From the NCBI RefSeq assembly GCF_029867415.1, contig NW_026705220.1, forward strand, positions 62,001 to 126,000: a DNA stretch of 64,000 bases, given 5' to 3'. The position numbers were made by a program, and so were the translations under genes. This document shows positions 23,401-35,239 of the stretch, piece after piece (positions within the stretch are counted from its first letter, which is position 1; each line of letters opens with the position of its first letter). This DNA is from Vicia villosa (lineage: Eukaryota; Streptophyta; Magnoliopsida; Fabales; Fabaceae). Under the pieces are notes generated by a model. That model did not search any database and had not been told where the DNA came from. It worked only from the letters and a program-made list of their open reading frames with translations.

Positions 23401-25274
23401 GATACCTGTGTATTCGCACGGGGTACTGATGTATTGCGCGTATTTGCTTCCAAATCTAATAAAAATGAAAAGAAAGAAAAATAAAATAGCTTAACCAAAA
23501 TAATTTATTATTTAAAAAAAAACATATTTTTTACTTATAAATAATATATTATAATTTTAAAATAAAAAAATTAAACTGTATCATAGATATTATAAATTAA
23601 TAAAATAGAATAAAATATAGATTATAAACTAATAACTATGATAAAAAGTAGAGAAAAATGATTTTTATTTTTAAATCATGAATTTCTTATATATTATTTT
23701 CTTTTTAAAAGCAATAATTTTAGAAACTATTTGTTAAAAAAATCATAAAATCATAACTTTAAATTGTTCAGAAAATGTACACGTATTTGAAAATAGCAGA
23801 CGTACACTGTGTTGAGTAGACATCTTTGATTTGAAAATGTGAAATTGGAAAGTGGTTTAGAAAAGTGATTGAGTACAAGTTAAAGGATATTGAGTAAAAG
23901 GTAGTATTAAGTGTTTTAGATCAATAATAAATTTTATCCCGTATATAAATATTATTTTTATTTTTGTGAGATGAAAGTTGAAGGTTGATGGGTGAGTTGA
24001 AAATTAGGTGTACTTTCAAATCAGACATGCAAAAAGATATTTGGTAGCAATATCAAGTTTATCAAGTTTTAACTAAATTCAAATCTTTATTTTAACTAAA
24101 TTTTCGCAATATCAAATTTTAAAATTAAAAAAAAAAACGGAGAGCACGTTCAAAGTAATGATTTATTACTTTTGTTACTTTTATCAATTCAATGTTATAG
24201 GGACTCACAACTAATATTAACATCTATTCACTCTTTTTTTTACTGTGTATTCACATTGTACGATATAATACTATCAATTATCAACATAATTTACATAGGG
24301 ACTCACAAAAATCTAAGATATCACATGCCATATATTTTTCTCGTTTCACACAATTTATTCTATTAACTTATCTAACACTCATCTCTGATCTCTCTACAAT
24401 TTGATACACTTTTCCATGAACCATAATTTATTTGTCACTTTGAATTATTCACTTTTCAATTTCACACACTTTTACATTAACAATGATTTAATTATTATTA
24501 TTATATATAATAATAAGTTATCATTGAATATGTTTTGATATGTAATAATGTTTCTAAATTGTAAATGAGACCAATTTCATTGCTACAAATAATTATATCA
24601 CTATTAAGAATCAACTAATATCGTTGAACCATTTTATATATCATACAATTCTGTAGATATCATAAATAATTATAACATTCTTAATTATTGGTTAAATGCA
24701 ACAATAATACAATTATAAAATATTAAATTTTAGAGTTTAATGCAATAATAAATTTTATAAATAACACTCTTAATTATTATTTATAAATAACACTTTAATT
24801 TAAGATAAGATAGAAAAAATTTGGCCATAAAAAAATAAAGCGTGATAAGTTTCGTTTTTTTTAATATAATTTTAATGAAGTAATTGACTTATTTTATTAT
24901 TATGTAAAAATTGTGTTATTTGGACTCAGTTAACATTATTTTAATTTGATCCAAATATATTAAGCTGCTAGTATTCATATTCTCAATCACAATACAATTA
25001 ATATCTCAATCACAATTTCCATCTCAGTAATCCTTGTTATGTTTGCAATTCTTGCATCCAAATTTTCTCAGTCACAAAACAATTTATATCTCAGTTACTC
25101 TTTTCATCTCGTCTTTGTTATGTTTGCAACTCCTCCTCCAATACGTGTTAAGCATCCCAAACATCAATACCTCCAAAACATGATCGATACAACAAAATTA
25201 TAATAATCAAATAAATTAATCATTAGAAAAACTTTATACTTAAATCTCTGTTTTTATTATAGCATTTATTATTG
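23400..25274. other. very AT-rich intergenic region
   Basis: Apart from the degenerate hairpin at 23404-23422 I see no gene or structured repeat. Confidence 0.4.
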
Positions 25275-25774
25275 ACCAAATATCAAATTCTCACCATTAT
25301 TATAGTTCAAGTTTTTTTTTTTGCAAAAAATAAAAGATCAAGAACAAACAGAAGGAGGAAGCAGAAGATCTGATCCAAAACTCTTTCGTGTCGACATCGC
25401 TCACACACCTTCATCCGCACGAAACCACAGCCGTGGGTGTCCTGCTCCGAAACACAAACACAAAAAAATATACATTTCACAAATATGTAAATTTTATTCA
25501 AGATCTCCATGAATCTTATAACAACCATAACAATTAACTTAAATCAAAACAACATTAACTCACACCAATAATATAGATCAAACAATACCAAATATCAAAT
25601 TCTCACCATTATTATAGTTCAAGTTTTTTTTTTTTGCAAAAAATAAAAGATCAAGAACAAACAGAAGGAGGAAGCAGAAGATCTGATCCAAAACTCTTTC
25701 GTGTCGACATCGCTCACACACCTTCATCCGCACGAAACCACAGCCGTGGGTGTCCTGCTCCGAAACACAAACAC
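25275..25774. repeat. direct repeat, two 187/188-bp copies 312 bp apart
   Basis: 25275-25461 and 25587-25774 appear identical except for one T in a T run. The unit includes a T11-12 tract and the less AT-rich stretch GTGTCGACATCGCTCACACA. It is not terminal to a recognisable element. Confidence 0.8.
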
Positions 25775-26641
25775 GAAAAGAATCAGAAAAATGAACACAT
25801 AGTAACAACTCACCTTCAATTTTATATGGTATAATTTCATATCTGAAAATTTTTGTTCCATCTCATCATAGTCCAGATCTACAAAAATTAGCACCCAAAA
25901 TATTAATGAAATGCGAAAAAAAACTTTTTAAAAAAGTAATAAATATAAGAAAATTTCTTTGCCAACCTCCCTACCTTCTAGTCCACCTCTGGTGAAAACC
26001 CCATACTACCCCTGACTTCGGAAATGCATTTCCGAAAATGTAAGAAAAAGGTGTTTTCGGAGATGCATCTCCGAAAATGCATTTTTTCTTGAAAAAATTG
26101 TCTTATTTCGGAAGTTCATTTCCGAAAACAGTATTTCGGAAGTTCATTTCTGAAATGCTGCGCGTTATGCAGATTTATCAAAACACTCCCCCTCCCCCAT
26201 TCATTTACCCTAACTCAAATCAAAAACAAGCAAAGGCGAAAATTTGTGCAAACACACTTCCAAGGCTGCATCAAGGCTCCAATCACATTGCTATACAACA
26301 TTCAAAAGCCCACAAATCACTCAATTTGTAAGTTTTAAATTTGTTAGATTCATTATTCAAATGCATGTTATATAGGGTTTCAATTGCATAAATGATATAT
26401 GGACTGGTTGTTAGTAGTATTTAGGTTGGTTAGAAAATTTTGGATTGGATTTATGTTTGATTTTGGGGTCTGCCATGGAAGTTGCAGAAAACTCCATCGC
26501 AGGGATGTTTCGGAAGTTCATTTCCGAAAACACCTCCATCCCAGTTTTCGGAAATGAACTTCCGAATTGTATCAGAAGTTCAAATTTTTTAGTTTTTTAT
26601 TTTGTCTCGCATATTAATCGATTTCAATTGTTTACAGGAAC

Positions 26642-27194
26642 ATGTCAGACAACCAACCAGCACGCATCAGACAGGGTAGGGAGACCCAGACTGCGTCGGC
26701 TAGAGAGGGTAGGGAGTGTCCGTTTTAATTTGCAAGTACTTTATTTTTAATGCCTTTGTTTATTGTGCCTGTTTCTTTGAAGTTTGTGTGCATGCGTTCT
26801 GACTTCTTTGACGGCGTGTCGCTGGTTTCCAACGTCTTTGTTCTTTAATGACTTGTCTGTTTCCCAAGCGTTTTTGTCCCCTTTCTTATTTTATAAAAGG
26901 AGGTCTCATGGACCTTTCTTTCTTCATTTTTACGCAGGAAAGGGTGGCGCTAAGGGAAGAAAGGGTTCTTCAACCTCGTGCTCTCGCGGAGTGAAGGAGG
27001 TGAAGGAGGTGAAGGAGAAGAAGAAGGTTTTGACTGGTTCTGCTTCTTGTCCCCTGGGGGTCCATGGCTCGGACGTGCAGGCTCAGTCTTCAGGCGTGAG
27101 AGTCATGATCAACGCTGATGGTTCTGAGACTGAGTGGGATGATGATTGGTATAATTATCTTCATTCGGAGGAGTTCGCTCGTCGGGCAGAATAA
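26642..27194 (+). CDS. small spliced gene inside the Mutator-like element, 107 aa, unknown
   Basis: Two coding exons, 26642-26708 and 26938-27194, join in phase 1 through a GT...AG intron. A further GTAAGT...ACAG intron (26328-26637) ends four bases before the ATG and would sit in the 5' UTR. The protein starts MSDNQPARIRQGRETQ. It has a basic Gly/Lys/Ser stretch and three KEV repeats (VKEVKEVKEKKK), and ends in an acidic, aromatic tail (GSETEWDDDWYNYLHSEEF). I recognise no domain. The last codons and stop lie in a 53-bp tandem duplication (27176-27281). Origin as a captured host fragment or an element-encoded factor cannot be decided by eye. Confidence 0.5.
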
Positions 27195-27281
27195 CGTGTT
27201 TTTGTTTTGTTTGATGTGTATTTTGTAACGCTCGTCGGGCAGAATAACGTGTTTTTGTTTTGTTTGACGTGTTTTGTTTTG
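27176..27281. repeat. 53-bp tandem duplication at the 3' end of the small gene
   Basis: CGCTCGTCGGGCAGAATAAC recurs at 27176 and 27229, and both copies continue with the same T/G-rich tail. The first copy contains the stop codon at 27192-27194. Confidence 0.75.
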
Positions 27282-27666
27282 TTTTGTTTTGATTTCGGAT
27301 TGTATCTTTCGCACAGTGTTTTTGGATTGGATTTATCATCTTAGTATTTTCAGTTTATCTGTTGCTTATTTTTATTTGGCGTTTGCGTTTAATTAAAATG
27401 CGAGACAGTTTAAGAAAAAACATAAAAAAAACACAGTTTCTGCATAATTCGGAAGTTCATTTCTGAATTCACCCCCATGAGGTGTTTTCGGAAGTTCATC
27501 TCCGAAGACACCCCCCATGAGGTGTTTTCGGAGATGCACTTCCGAATTATGGAAATTTTTTTAAAAAAAAAGCGCTTCGGAAGTTCATTTCCGAAGTAGG
27601 GGTATTTTGGGATTTTCGCTGGGGTGACCCCCATAGGGAGGTGGCTAAAGAAATTTTCAAATATAA

Positions 27667-28127
27667 TGGTTGAATCTTCAAAGTAAGAACACAACACAAA
27701 AAACATAGTAACTTAAAAATCATAAAAGTGAATGGAAAATATAGAGATTAGAAAGAGAAGGAGAGATATGAAGAAAATATTTTCTAAAAAATCATATTTA
27801 AGATGAAACATAGCATAAAGATTGAATCTTTAAGCAAAAGGTTAGGGAAGAAAGAAGAGAGAATATTGAGATAAAAAAGAAAGATGAAGTAAACAAAGAG
27901 GGAGAAGAGAGAATAAAAAGTGGATGGAAAAAAATGAGAATAAAATATTAATCCATGGTAAACATGCAAATGGTAGAAGTAACAAATGGTATTGGAAAAA
28001 GACAAGTTGTGTAAAGTTATGGAAAGAGAAAAGAAGAAAGTAGAGGGTGTCCACTTGGCCAGCTTCATTGATGAGTATTGAGAAAAAGGACAAAAATGGT
28101 ATTTCAAGAACATCTATCTTTCTTATA
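27667..28127. other. AT-rich spacer
   Basis: No gene seen. Purine-rich on the + strand, so long open frames on the - strand are compositional. Confidence 0.4.
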
Positions 28128-28845
28128 TGATAGATTTCTTTATCCATCCCCAACCTTCTTAGAAATCCGCGCAAAATTCCTAAAATACCTCTATATTTCG
28201 GAAGTGCATATTCGAATGTATCTTTTTTCTGAAAAAGATGATTTCGGATGTACACTTCCGAAAATACCTTATTTTTTAGAAAAAAAGTATTTTCGAAAAT
28301 GGTAAAAAGAAGATAAATTTATGCATCAAATGAATAAAAATGAAAACAGTTGTTATTACTTGGGAAGAAGAAGAGGGGTGCATGATTTTTCCCCTCTTAG
28401 CGAACACCAACAAGATTCGGCGTAGGAAGTTGAGTTTAGAAATGGGAATGGAAGTGATGAGAATAGGCAAGGTGGCAGCGATCCAAGACAACTTTAACAA
28501 TTGAACAAGAATTGTCTCCATTAGTTGATGTTGATCCTTCAACAAAAACGAGGACGACATGGTTATATGTTTGATTTTGAAGTATAAAAGAGAGAGACAG
28601 GAGTGAAGAGAGAGGAAATAACGACAAGTCTGGGAGAGTGAATGAAGAGGTTAAAGATCTGATTTCATTCTCATGAGCCTTCTCAGAAATACATTTTCGA
28701 AAACACTAAAAATGAGTGTTTTCGGAGATGCATCTCCGAAATAATTGAAGATGTGAAATGGGTGATTTCGTAGATACATATCCAAAATAAATGATATTTT
28801 GGGATTTCCAGCAGGGGTCTTTACCCCTTGGGGGTCGATACAGAA
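28128..28845. mobile_element. shorter relative of the 25949-27658 element
   Basis: Carries degenerate versions of the same palindrome (near 28197, 28242, 28720, 28768). Its imperfect terminal repeats are GATTTCTTTATCCATCCCCA on the left and the complement of AATTTCTGTATCGACCCCCA on the right. No clear target duplication; boundaries approximate. Confidence 0.45.
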
Positions 28846-29376
28846 ATTGTCCACCGTAAAAGTTGTTGCATGGGAGACCTTTCTTTCACCAACTTTTCCA
28901 CCAATTTTGTCACGTAGATGCTCTTTCCATGGTACATATTTCACCCTAACTTTTTAAAACACTCACTAACAAAAAAACTCTCCACCACTTTTTCTATACA
29001 AAAAAACCAATTCAATTCCTAAAAGCAGATACACGTATCTTCACTTTTTTTTGGCTACCAAACCTTCTCAGAAACCAATTCCATTTGTTACAAATCTTGC
29101 CTCAAATATTCCACGGTAAATAACCACAATATTTACTATACTATCACCATTGACAAATAATTTTCACACAAGTCCCATATTATCAAAAGCATTACATCCA
29201 AACATTCATGTAGTTCAAACAAAGATCCATCCCCAAACAACAACCATTCAACCTTTCATGAACCACAGTTCTACATCATCATTGCATTCATACACTAAAT
29301 CCACAATAACAACCGCATATTCGCGATCCGCACACCCTTTTCGATCGCGACCCCCTCACGAGAGCCACGCACCACC
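28846..29376. other. intergenic spacer
   Basis: No gene or repeat recognised. The 89-aa frame here is low-complexity. Confidence 0.35.
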
Positions 29377-29521
29377 GTGGTCCTCCAAACCCGCCGCCGC
29401 GCAACGCTCCAGACGGTGACCACCAGCCGAGCCACGCACCATTAACGTTCAGTAACGCAACTTTCGCACATCTCAGATATATGCATCGTCAGCAAATTGA
29501 CTTCAGGTTAGCCGTCGCATC

Positions 29522-29931
29522 CATGGTTTTAAATTGCAGTTGCGGATGCGGTTGTGGCTATTGTGGTTGTTATGAACATAAAATATTATATTTTATTATT
29601 TATTTTGGATTTCATATTTCTTCTATTTCCTCTCTAAATTTTCATATATTTCTCATTAATAATTCGTCATCATTTTGAATATCACTGATTCTTTTAAAAT
29701 ATATCTTAAATCTATGATATAATTAAAACAAAAGATAGACCAAATAATTTTTGCGAGTATTGAATAATCTGATGCGGCTTGATGCGGTGTTATGATGCGG
29801 CCGTTGTGGTGTTATGATGTGGTTTTTATTGTGATTTGCAATCACATCACAATTGAGGCCTGATCCGGATGCGGACACTACCGCAATATTGCGGCCGCAT
29901 TAGGTGATGCGGTCCGCAATTTAAAACTATG
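29522..29931. mobile_element. hAT-type MITE, copy 1 (410 bp)
   Basis: Ends CATGGTTTTAAATTGC and its near-complement. Flanked by a perfect 8-bp duplication GTCGCATC (29514-29521, 29932-29939). The inside is rich in GCGG/CCGC words (TGCGGATGCGG, GCGGCCGC). Confidence 0.75.
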
Positions 29932-30120
29932 GTCGCATCCAATTTTTTTCTTTCGTTTTTCTCTATGTGTTTTTTGTGGTCCTCCAAACTCGCCGCTGCA
30001 CAACGCTCCAGACGGTGACCACCAGCCGAGCCACGCACCATTACCGTTCAGTAACGCGACTTTCGCACATCTCAGATATATGCATCGTCAGCAAATTGAC
30101 TTCAGGTTAGCCTTCGCATC

Positions 30121-30553
30121 CATGATTTTAAATTGCAGTTGCGGATGCGGTTGTGGCTATTGCGGTTGTTGCGATGCGGAATGCGGTCGTTGCGGCGTAA
30201 ATTCATATTTATGAACATAAAATATTATATTTTATTATTTATTTTGGATTTCATATTTCTTCTATTTTCTCTCTAAATTTTCATATATTTCTCATTAATA
30301 ATTCGTCATCATTTTCAATATCATTGATTCTTTTAAAATATATCTTAAATCTATGATATAATTAAAAAAAAAGATAGACCAAATAATTTTTGCGAGTATT
30401 GAATAATCTGATGCGGCCGCTGTAGTGTTATGATGTGGTTTTTATTGTGATTTGCAATCACACCGCAATTGCGGCCTGATGCGGATGCGGACACTACCGC
30501 AACCGCAATATTGCGGCCGCATTAGGTGATGCGGTCCGCAATTTAAAACCATG
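30121..30553. mobile_element. hAT-type MITE, copy 2 (433 bp)
   Basis: Same ends as copy 1 and the same target duplication with one change on the left (TTCGCATC, right GTCGCATC). It arose by duplication of the whole unit, not by a second insertion. Confidence 0.7.
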
Positions 30554-30597
30554 GTCGCATCCAATATTTTTCTTTCGTTTTTCTCTATGCGTTTTTT

Positions 30598-31810
30598 ATA
30601 GTTTACTTTCTCTACTCTTGCTGTATGTGTAATGTATGCGGTGTTCTTTTCCATCTTACTGTATGTGTGTGGTATTGGTTTGTGTAAGATGACTAAGTTG
30701 TGGACTTATAGAATTTAGGTTATTCATGTTTCTTAATGTCACTAAATGATCCATAATGACCTTTCATTAAAAAATTTCCTTCCATTTCGATAGATGATTT
30801 TTAATTAGATTAACTTTATGTTAGTTATTAGGTTTTTTTATATAATTTTAGTCATTTATTTTATTTCATTATTAAAAAAATGGTGAATTCTTATCTACCA
30901 AACTAAAAAAGTTGGATAAAGTTACCTTCAATGTAAAATGTCTTGGAAACAACTAAAAAATATACTATTTAATAATTAATTAAATAAGATAAAATTAAAA
31001 AATACAATGTGATTGGTGAAATGTACACTACCTAACTTTTTAAGATGGGTAGAGAAGTTGTCCCCTAAAAAAATACTAAAAATATGTTCTCTTTAGTTTA
31101 TTAATCATCAAAATATTAAAAATATTTCTATTCTCTTCTTTTCCATAATTAACAATTACAAAACACCAAAAATAAGTCTTTCATGTATGATTAACATGTA
31201 TAAACTTCTGACTTCTCATAATTGTTTGTCTAATGCCATCCTTTGATGCTTATGCTTTGAGTTTAATTATTGATTGAATCTTTTGATGTTGTTGAGACAT
31301 GTTTGATCGAACTCCCCTGTTCATACTTGTCTCCTCTTATCCTCCATGTCTTTTCTCTTTCGCCTTTTCTTGTTAGCACTTCTTGACTAGAGGACTAGTT
31401 TTCACTTAGAGATGTTTGTGACCATGTGCTTGTGTGATATCATTGTGCTTCTTTCTTAAACATGAATGTATGATGATGATGAGTTCCTTAAGCCTTTGCT
31501 ACTGACTTGTATGCCTCTTCATCTCTTTCACTTCACTTTTCCTTTGTATGACATGTTTGGTTAAGCACTTGACACATAGAGCTTCACATGCTAGTGTGCT
31601 TAAGTGATTGCTTTCTTTTGAGCCTTCTAATGCCAAAACCTGGTATGCTTTACCCTTATGCCTTGTTTGCCATGTCTAAGTGATTACTTTGATGTGATGT
31701 TGTCGCCTTCTAGTTGCTTGATGGCATGCTAAGAGTTTGAGCTATTTTGTTTACAACTTGTTTGAGAAGTTTTGTCCTTATTTTCCATACATAGTTGTTT
31801 GATTAGGTGA
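30598..31810. other. AT-rich region, unclassified
   Basis: No gene seen. The right half may be part of the same old retroelement that continues after 33235. Confidence 0.3.
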
Positions 31811-33235
31811 TTGATCGGAAAATAGCAAGTGTACTATTTTTACAAAGTAGTAATAAAAAGGTAAAAACCAAGTATCGATCTCGAGGACTGCGTTGGAATA
31901 TAAGTTTTATAATTATTCAATTAAACAAAAAGACAACTGAGATTTTTTTGATTTAGTTATAATTTCTAAACGTAGAATAAAAACAGCCGAATGTAAATTT
32001 AATCTTTTTCACTAATATGAGTAAATGCCAAGGCAAGGTGTGTGATTTGCTCTGTAACAACCCTAAATCCTTATTTGAGATCTCTTCAACAAGTTCATGA
32101 TATTCAATTACTAAATCTTTAGAGTGTTTGCCCCTAAATCCTTATTGGGCAAACCTTTGGTTTTTCATCTATAAATCCTAAGTCCTTAGAGAAATCAGAT
32201 AAAACCAAGCTTTTTCTATCAAGAATTCTTAGTGACCATAGAGTATCCCTAGTCTTAGGTGATATCTACTATGGTTCAATTGAATACAAGCCTTAACAAT
32301 TGCGATCCGGCAAATTGTTAATCATAAAACAATCTTTATTGGTCCGATAAAGAAGGCATTAAAAACAGTATAAAATTGAATTGAATAACATAAACATGGA
32401 ATCGATCAAATTAAAGTATCAAAGTCATTACAAACCAAATCAGAGACACCCCCTAGCATTGGGGGGTTTAGCTACTCATATTGTTCAAAAGAAATTCAAA
32501 AGTATCAAAGTTAAACATTACAGATAATTGAGGAATTTGTGATCTTCAATTGCTCTTGCTCATGAATGATCTCTGTTCTTCAATAATCTCATACGTTCCT
32601 CTTCCTCAGATTCAATTTCTTCCTTGTGTAAAATATGCCCTATTCCTCTTTCACAACTCTGCTTAAGTAGTTTCAGACTTAGTCTCAGCACAAAGTCCAA
32701 ATTGCCCTTAATGACCGGACAACTGGCAAAAGATCACAAAATAGCATGTTTCTGCGTAACCATCTACACGGGCCGTGTAGATTCACAGGGCACCCGTGTA
32801 GATCTTCTGACTTCACTCTTTTAGCTTTTATGCTCCAGACACATCAACACGGACCGTGTTGATTTACACGGCCAACCGTGTAGATTCACTGACTTAGCAC
32901 TTCTTTCCTTTCCTCCTTAGAATTCAACACGGGTACCCGTGTTGACCTTCTGATTCTTCACCGACTCCCATATTTTGGCCTTCCAGCAGCTCCAAGTCGG
33001 GCTATAATTTCTTTTTGCTCCACGACATCGATCTGAAACATTAACAATACCACAAGCAGGCATAAAGAGGAACTTTTGACAACATCACTAACAAACTGCA
33101 ATGACACACTATGACTTAATGATTAAATTAAACTTAACTTAAAAGCATGAAAAACAACCAACATGTTACCGAATTGATGAATTTCCGCCGAATGAAAGAT
33201 CGAAACTTGCATAGAAATGGTGACCGATCAGTGAT
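31811..33235. mobile_element. probable 1.4-kb non-coding mobile insertion
   Basis: The segment begins near GATTGATCGGAAAATAGCAA and ends near GGTGACCGATCAGTGATG. Both ends contain a similar inverted word (TGATCGG/CCGATCA). It differs in texture from its flanks and holds paired CACGG...CCGTG palindromes at 32766-32800, 32846-32880 and 32925-32945. No ORF. Type and exact ends are not settled. Confidence 0.35.
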
Positions 33236-35235
33236 GTTAGATAACATGAGACCTTTTGTGATGTGATGAGATACTTTAAAGCATATTTAAACTTAGGTGG
33301 TTACCTCTTGTTCCCTCTTGGTTTTTTCTCCTTTCAAAGTAGCATAGTTGAAGTGCTTACTTCCTTTGTGTGTTTACCTCTTCTACTTGCCTAGTTAGGT
33401 TGTTTTCTCTTCTTGACCCATGATACTTTGTTTGGGGTGAGGGTTAGGCCTATAACATGCTAGGGGCAGTTGCTTTGAAATGTTTTCATGTGTACTTATG
33501 ACATGTCCTCTTGGTTGGTTAACCATTGTTTACTTGCTTGGTTAAGTAGGTATGCTTTAGGTATCTTGGTTAAGTGCCTATTTTGTGAGTAAGTGGTTAT
33601 TTTTCGTATGTATGTGTGTTTGCTTTCATATCTTCGTTAAATATGCGATTGTTTGTTTTCTTCTTCTTCTTTCCTTATGAGTATTGCGTGTTCCCCATGG
33701 GATTTCTTTGGTTCATTTTTTTGTCAAGATTGAACTAAAGTAGACCCTAGAATTTGTATCCATGTATGACAATATTAGGTAGACCTCCCATTTGATCCTA
33801 ACTTTAGGTCCACTAGCATGACAACAAGTAGGATTGAGATTCCCCTTTTGTTAGTCTTTTCTCTTGCATTCATTTTTTTTTAAAAAACTTCTTTTCTTCT
33901 TCGAACTTATAAAACACTTAATAAATGTGGTATGTACATATAGGCCATGAGCCTTAACCACATGTAGAGGACTTTGGATCTGAGGCGCTTGACTTGATCG
34001 TTCAAAGTATATCATGTCATAGACTTTAGTATTGTACTTACCTCAAACACTTTCAAATTAAGGAAGAAATACTCAGATACCTCATGCCTGGTGACAAAAA
34101 CACCAACCAATCGAAATCTTTTTCTCTTAACCTTTTGAAAAAGGGTGTGTTATTTCAAATCCAAGCAATTTGGGAATGCTAACTGTACGAGTGGCCAAGC
34201 CTGAGTCTCGATGAGCTGCAATGCCAAGTACGAATTACAATCCTAACCGCAAGGATGCGAATATCCTGACAACATTATGCTTAAAAAAATCCACTATTAC
34301 AAAGACGTTTGTACTATTCAGAAGCTGTCTTCCACGCTATCATGATAAAGCTGCAAGCTACACGCTAAGGAAGTAACATGTTGTATTATCCAACATCTAC
34401 ATTGATACTATCTATTGGAAAGTAACCGTTGGTTTCTAGAAAGGACTCTTTTACCCTTACAACTTCTCTTTTTCTGAAGAATATAAAAGAAGATTAAGAT
34501 TTTATAAGAGTGTTAATGACAAAAATGCTACTGCAATAGCCAATGCTGAAGCTGTCAATGCTGTTCATGTTGATGAAGCCAAAATACTCAAGCAAAGATG
34601 AAAGCTAAACAAAAAAGAGGATAAATAATTAAGAGAAAGAAGAGTAAGAAGATTTCTACAAGATACTACCCAATTACTTATCAAATACGTCTTTCTAGAA
34701 TCATGTAAAATCAATGAGTTGTTGCTCATATCTTGTTTAACACTTTTGTGTTATTATCTTGTACTTAAACATTTGTGTAATCAGTTTGATAGAAGCAAAA
34801 ATGTAAACACAAACTTTAAGAAACTGTAATTTGTTTGTTCCTTAAGTGACTAGTCGTAGTCTGTATACTCAATAAGACTTTGACAGTTTGTCATTGTGGA
34901 GAAATCTCTTTCAAGGGACTAGTAGGGTCAAAATTCTTGAGAAGTCATTGATCGTTATATCTCTTAGGGGACCAGGTAGGTCATAATTTTTTAGAGATCA
35001 CTAACAATTGATCAATGCTTTGGTTGTTAGTCATCGGCATTTGGCCCGTGCAATTGTAATCACCTTGGCGGGTGGACAAGACTAACCTTTTCTTAGGGGA
35101 ACTTAGATAACATGAATGAGTCATTTTCTATATTCATCACACATTCATTATTGTTTAATTTGTATGAACATCGTATCTAAAGGGAAAAGTTTTGAAAACC
35201 CAATTCAAACCCTTTGTTCTTGTGTTTTTCTCTTC
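33236..35235. other. unclassified repeat-like region before the ORF1-like pseudogene
   Basis: No gene seen. By position it could hold the LTR/leader of the degenerate Ogre-like element whose coding remnants start at about 35240, but I found no clean LTR ends or primer-binding site. Confidence 0.3.
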
Positions 35236-35239
35236 CTTC

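Larger units (their letters stand above)
25949..27658. mobile_element. 1.7-kb Mutator-like element carrying a small gene
   Basis: The ends are imperfect inverted repeats of about 70 bp. The left begins GAAAATTTCTTTGCCAACCT and the right ends with the complement of GAAAATTTCTTTAGCCACCT. Flanks are a perfect 8-bp duplication AAATATAA (25941-25948, 27659-27666). Inside each end are clustered 20-bp palindromes of the form TTCGGAARTTCATTTCCGAA (starts 26017, 26056, 26107, 26135, 26509, 26547, 27448, 27487, 27527, 27576). No transposase is present. Long TIRs favour Mutator over hAT. Confidence 0.75.
29377..30597. repeat. tandem duplication of a 0.6-kb unit containing a MITE
   Basis: Two units start GTGGTCCTCCAAAC at 29377 and 29976. 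The order of all landmarks is the same in both: CGCTCCAGACGGTGACC, then the MITE, then GGTCGCATCCAAT. The copies differ by scattered substitutions and a 23-bp longer MITE in the second. Confidence 0.8.

Noticed and set aside
27784..28255. 137- and 109-codon hydrophobic frames on the - strand
   Set aside because: The + strand is a long purine-rich run, so the - strand gives Phe/Leu/Ser-rich frames by composition.
29150..29419. 89-codon frame with Ser/Pro/Arg-rich end
   Set aside because: Low complexity, partly inside a duplicated repeat unit, and not kept in the second unit.
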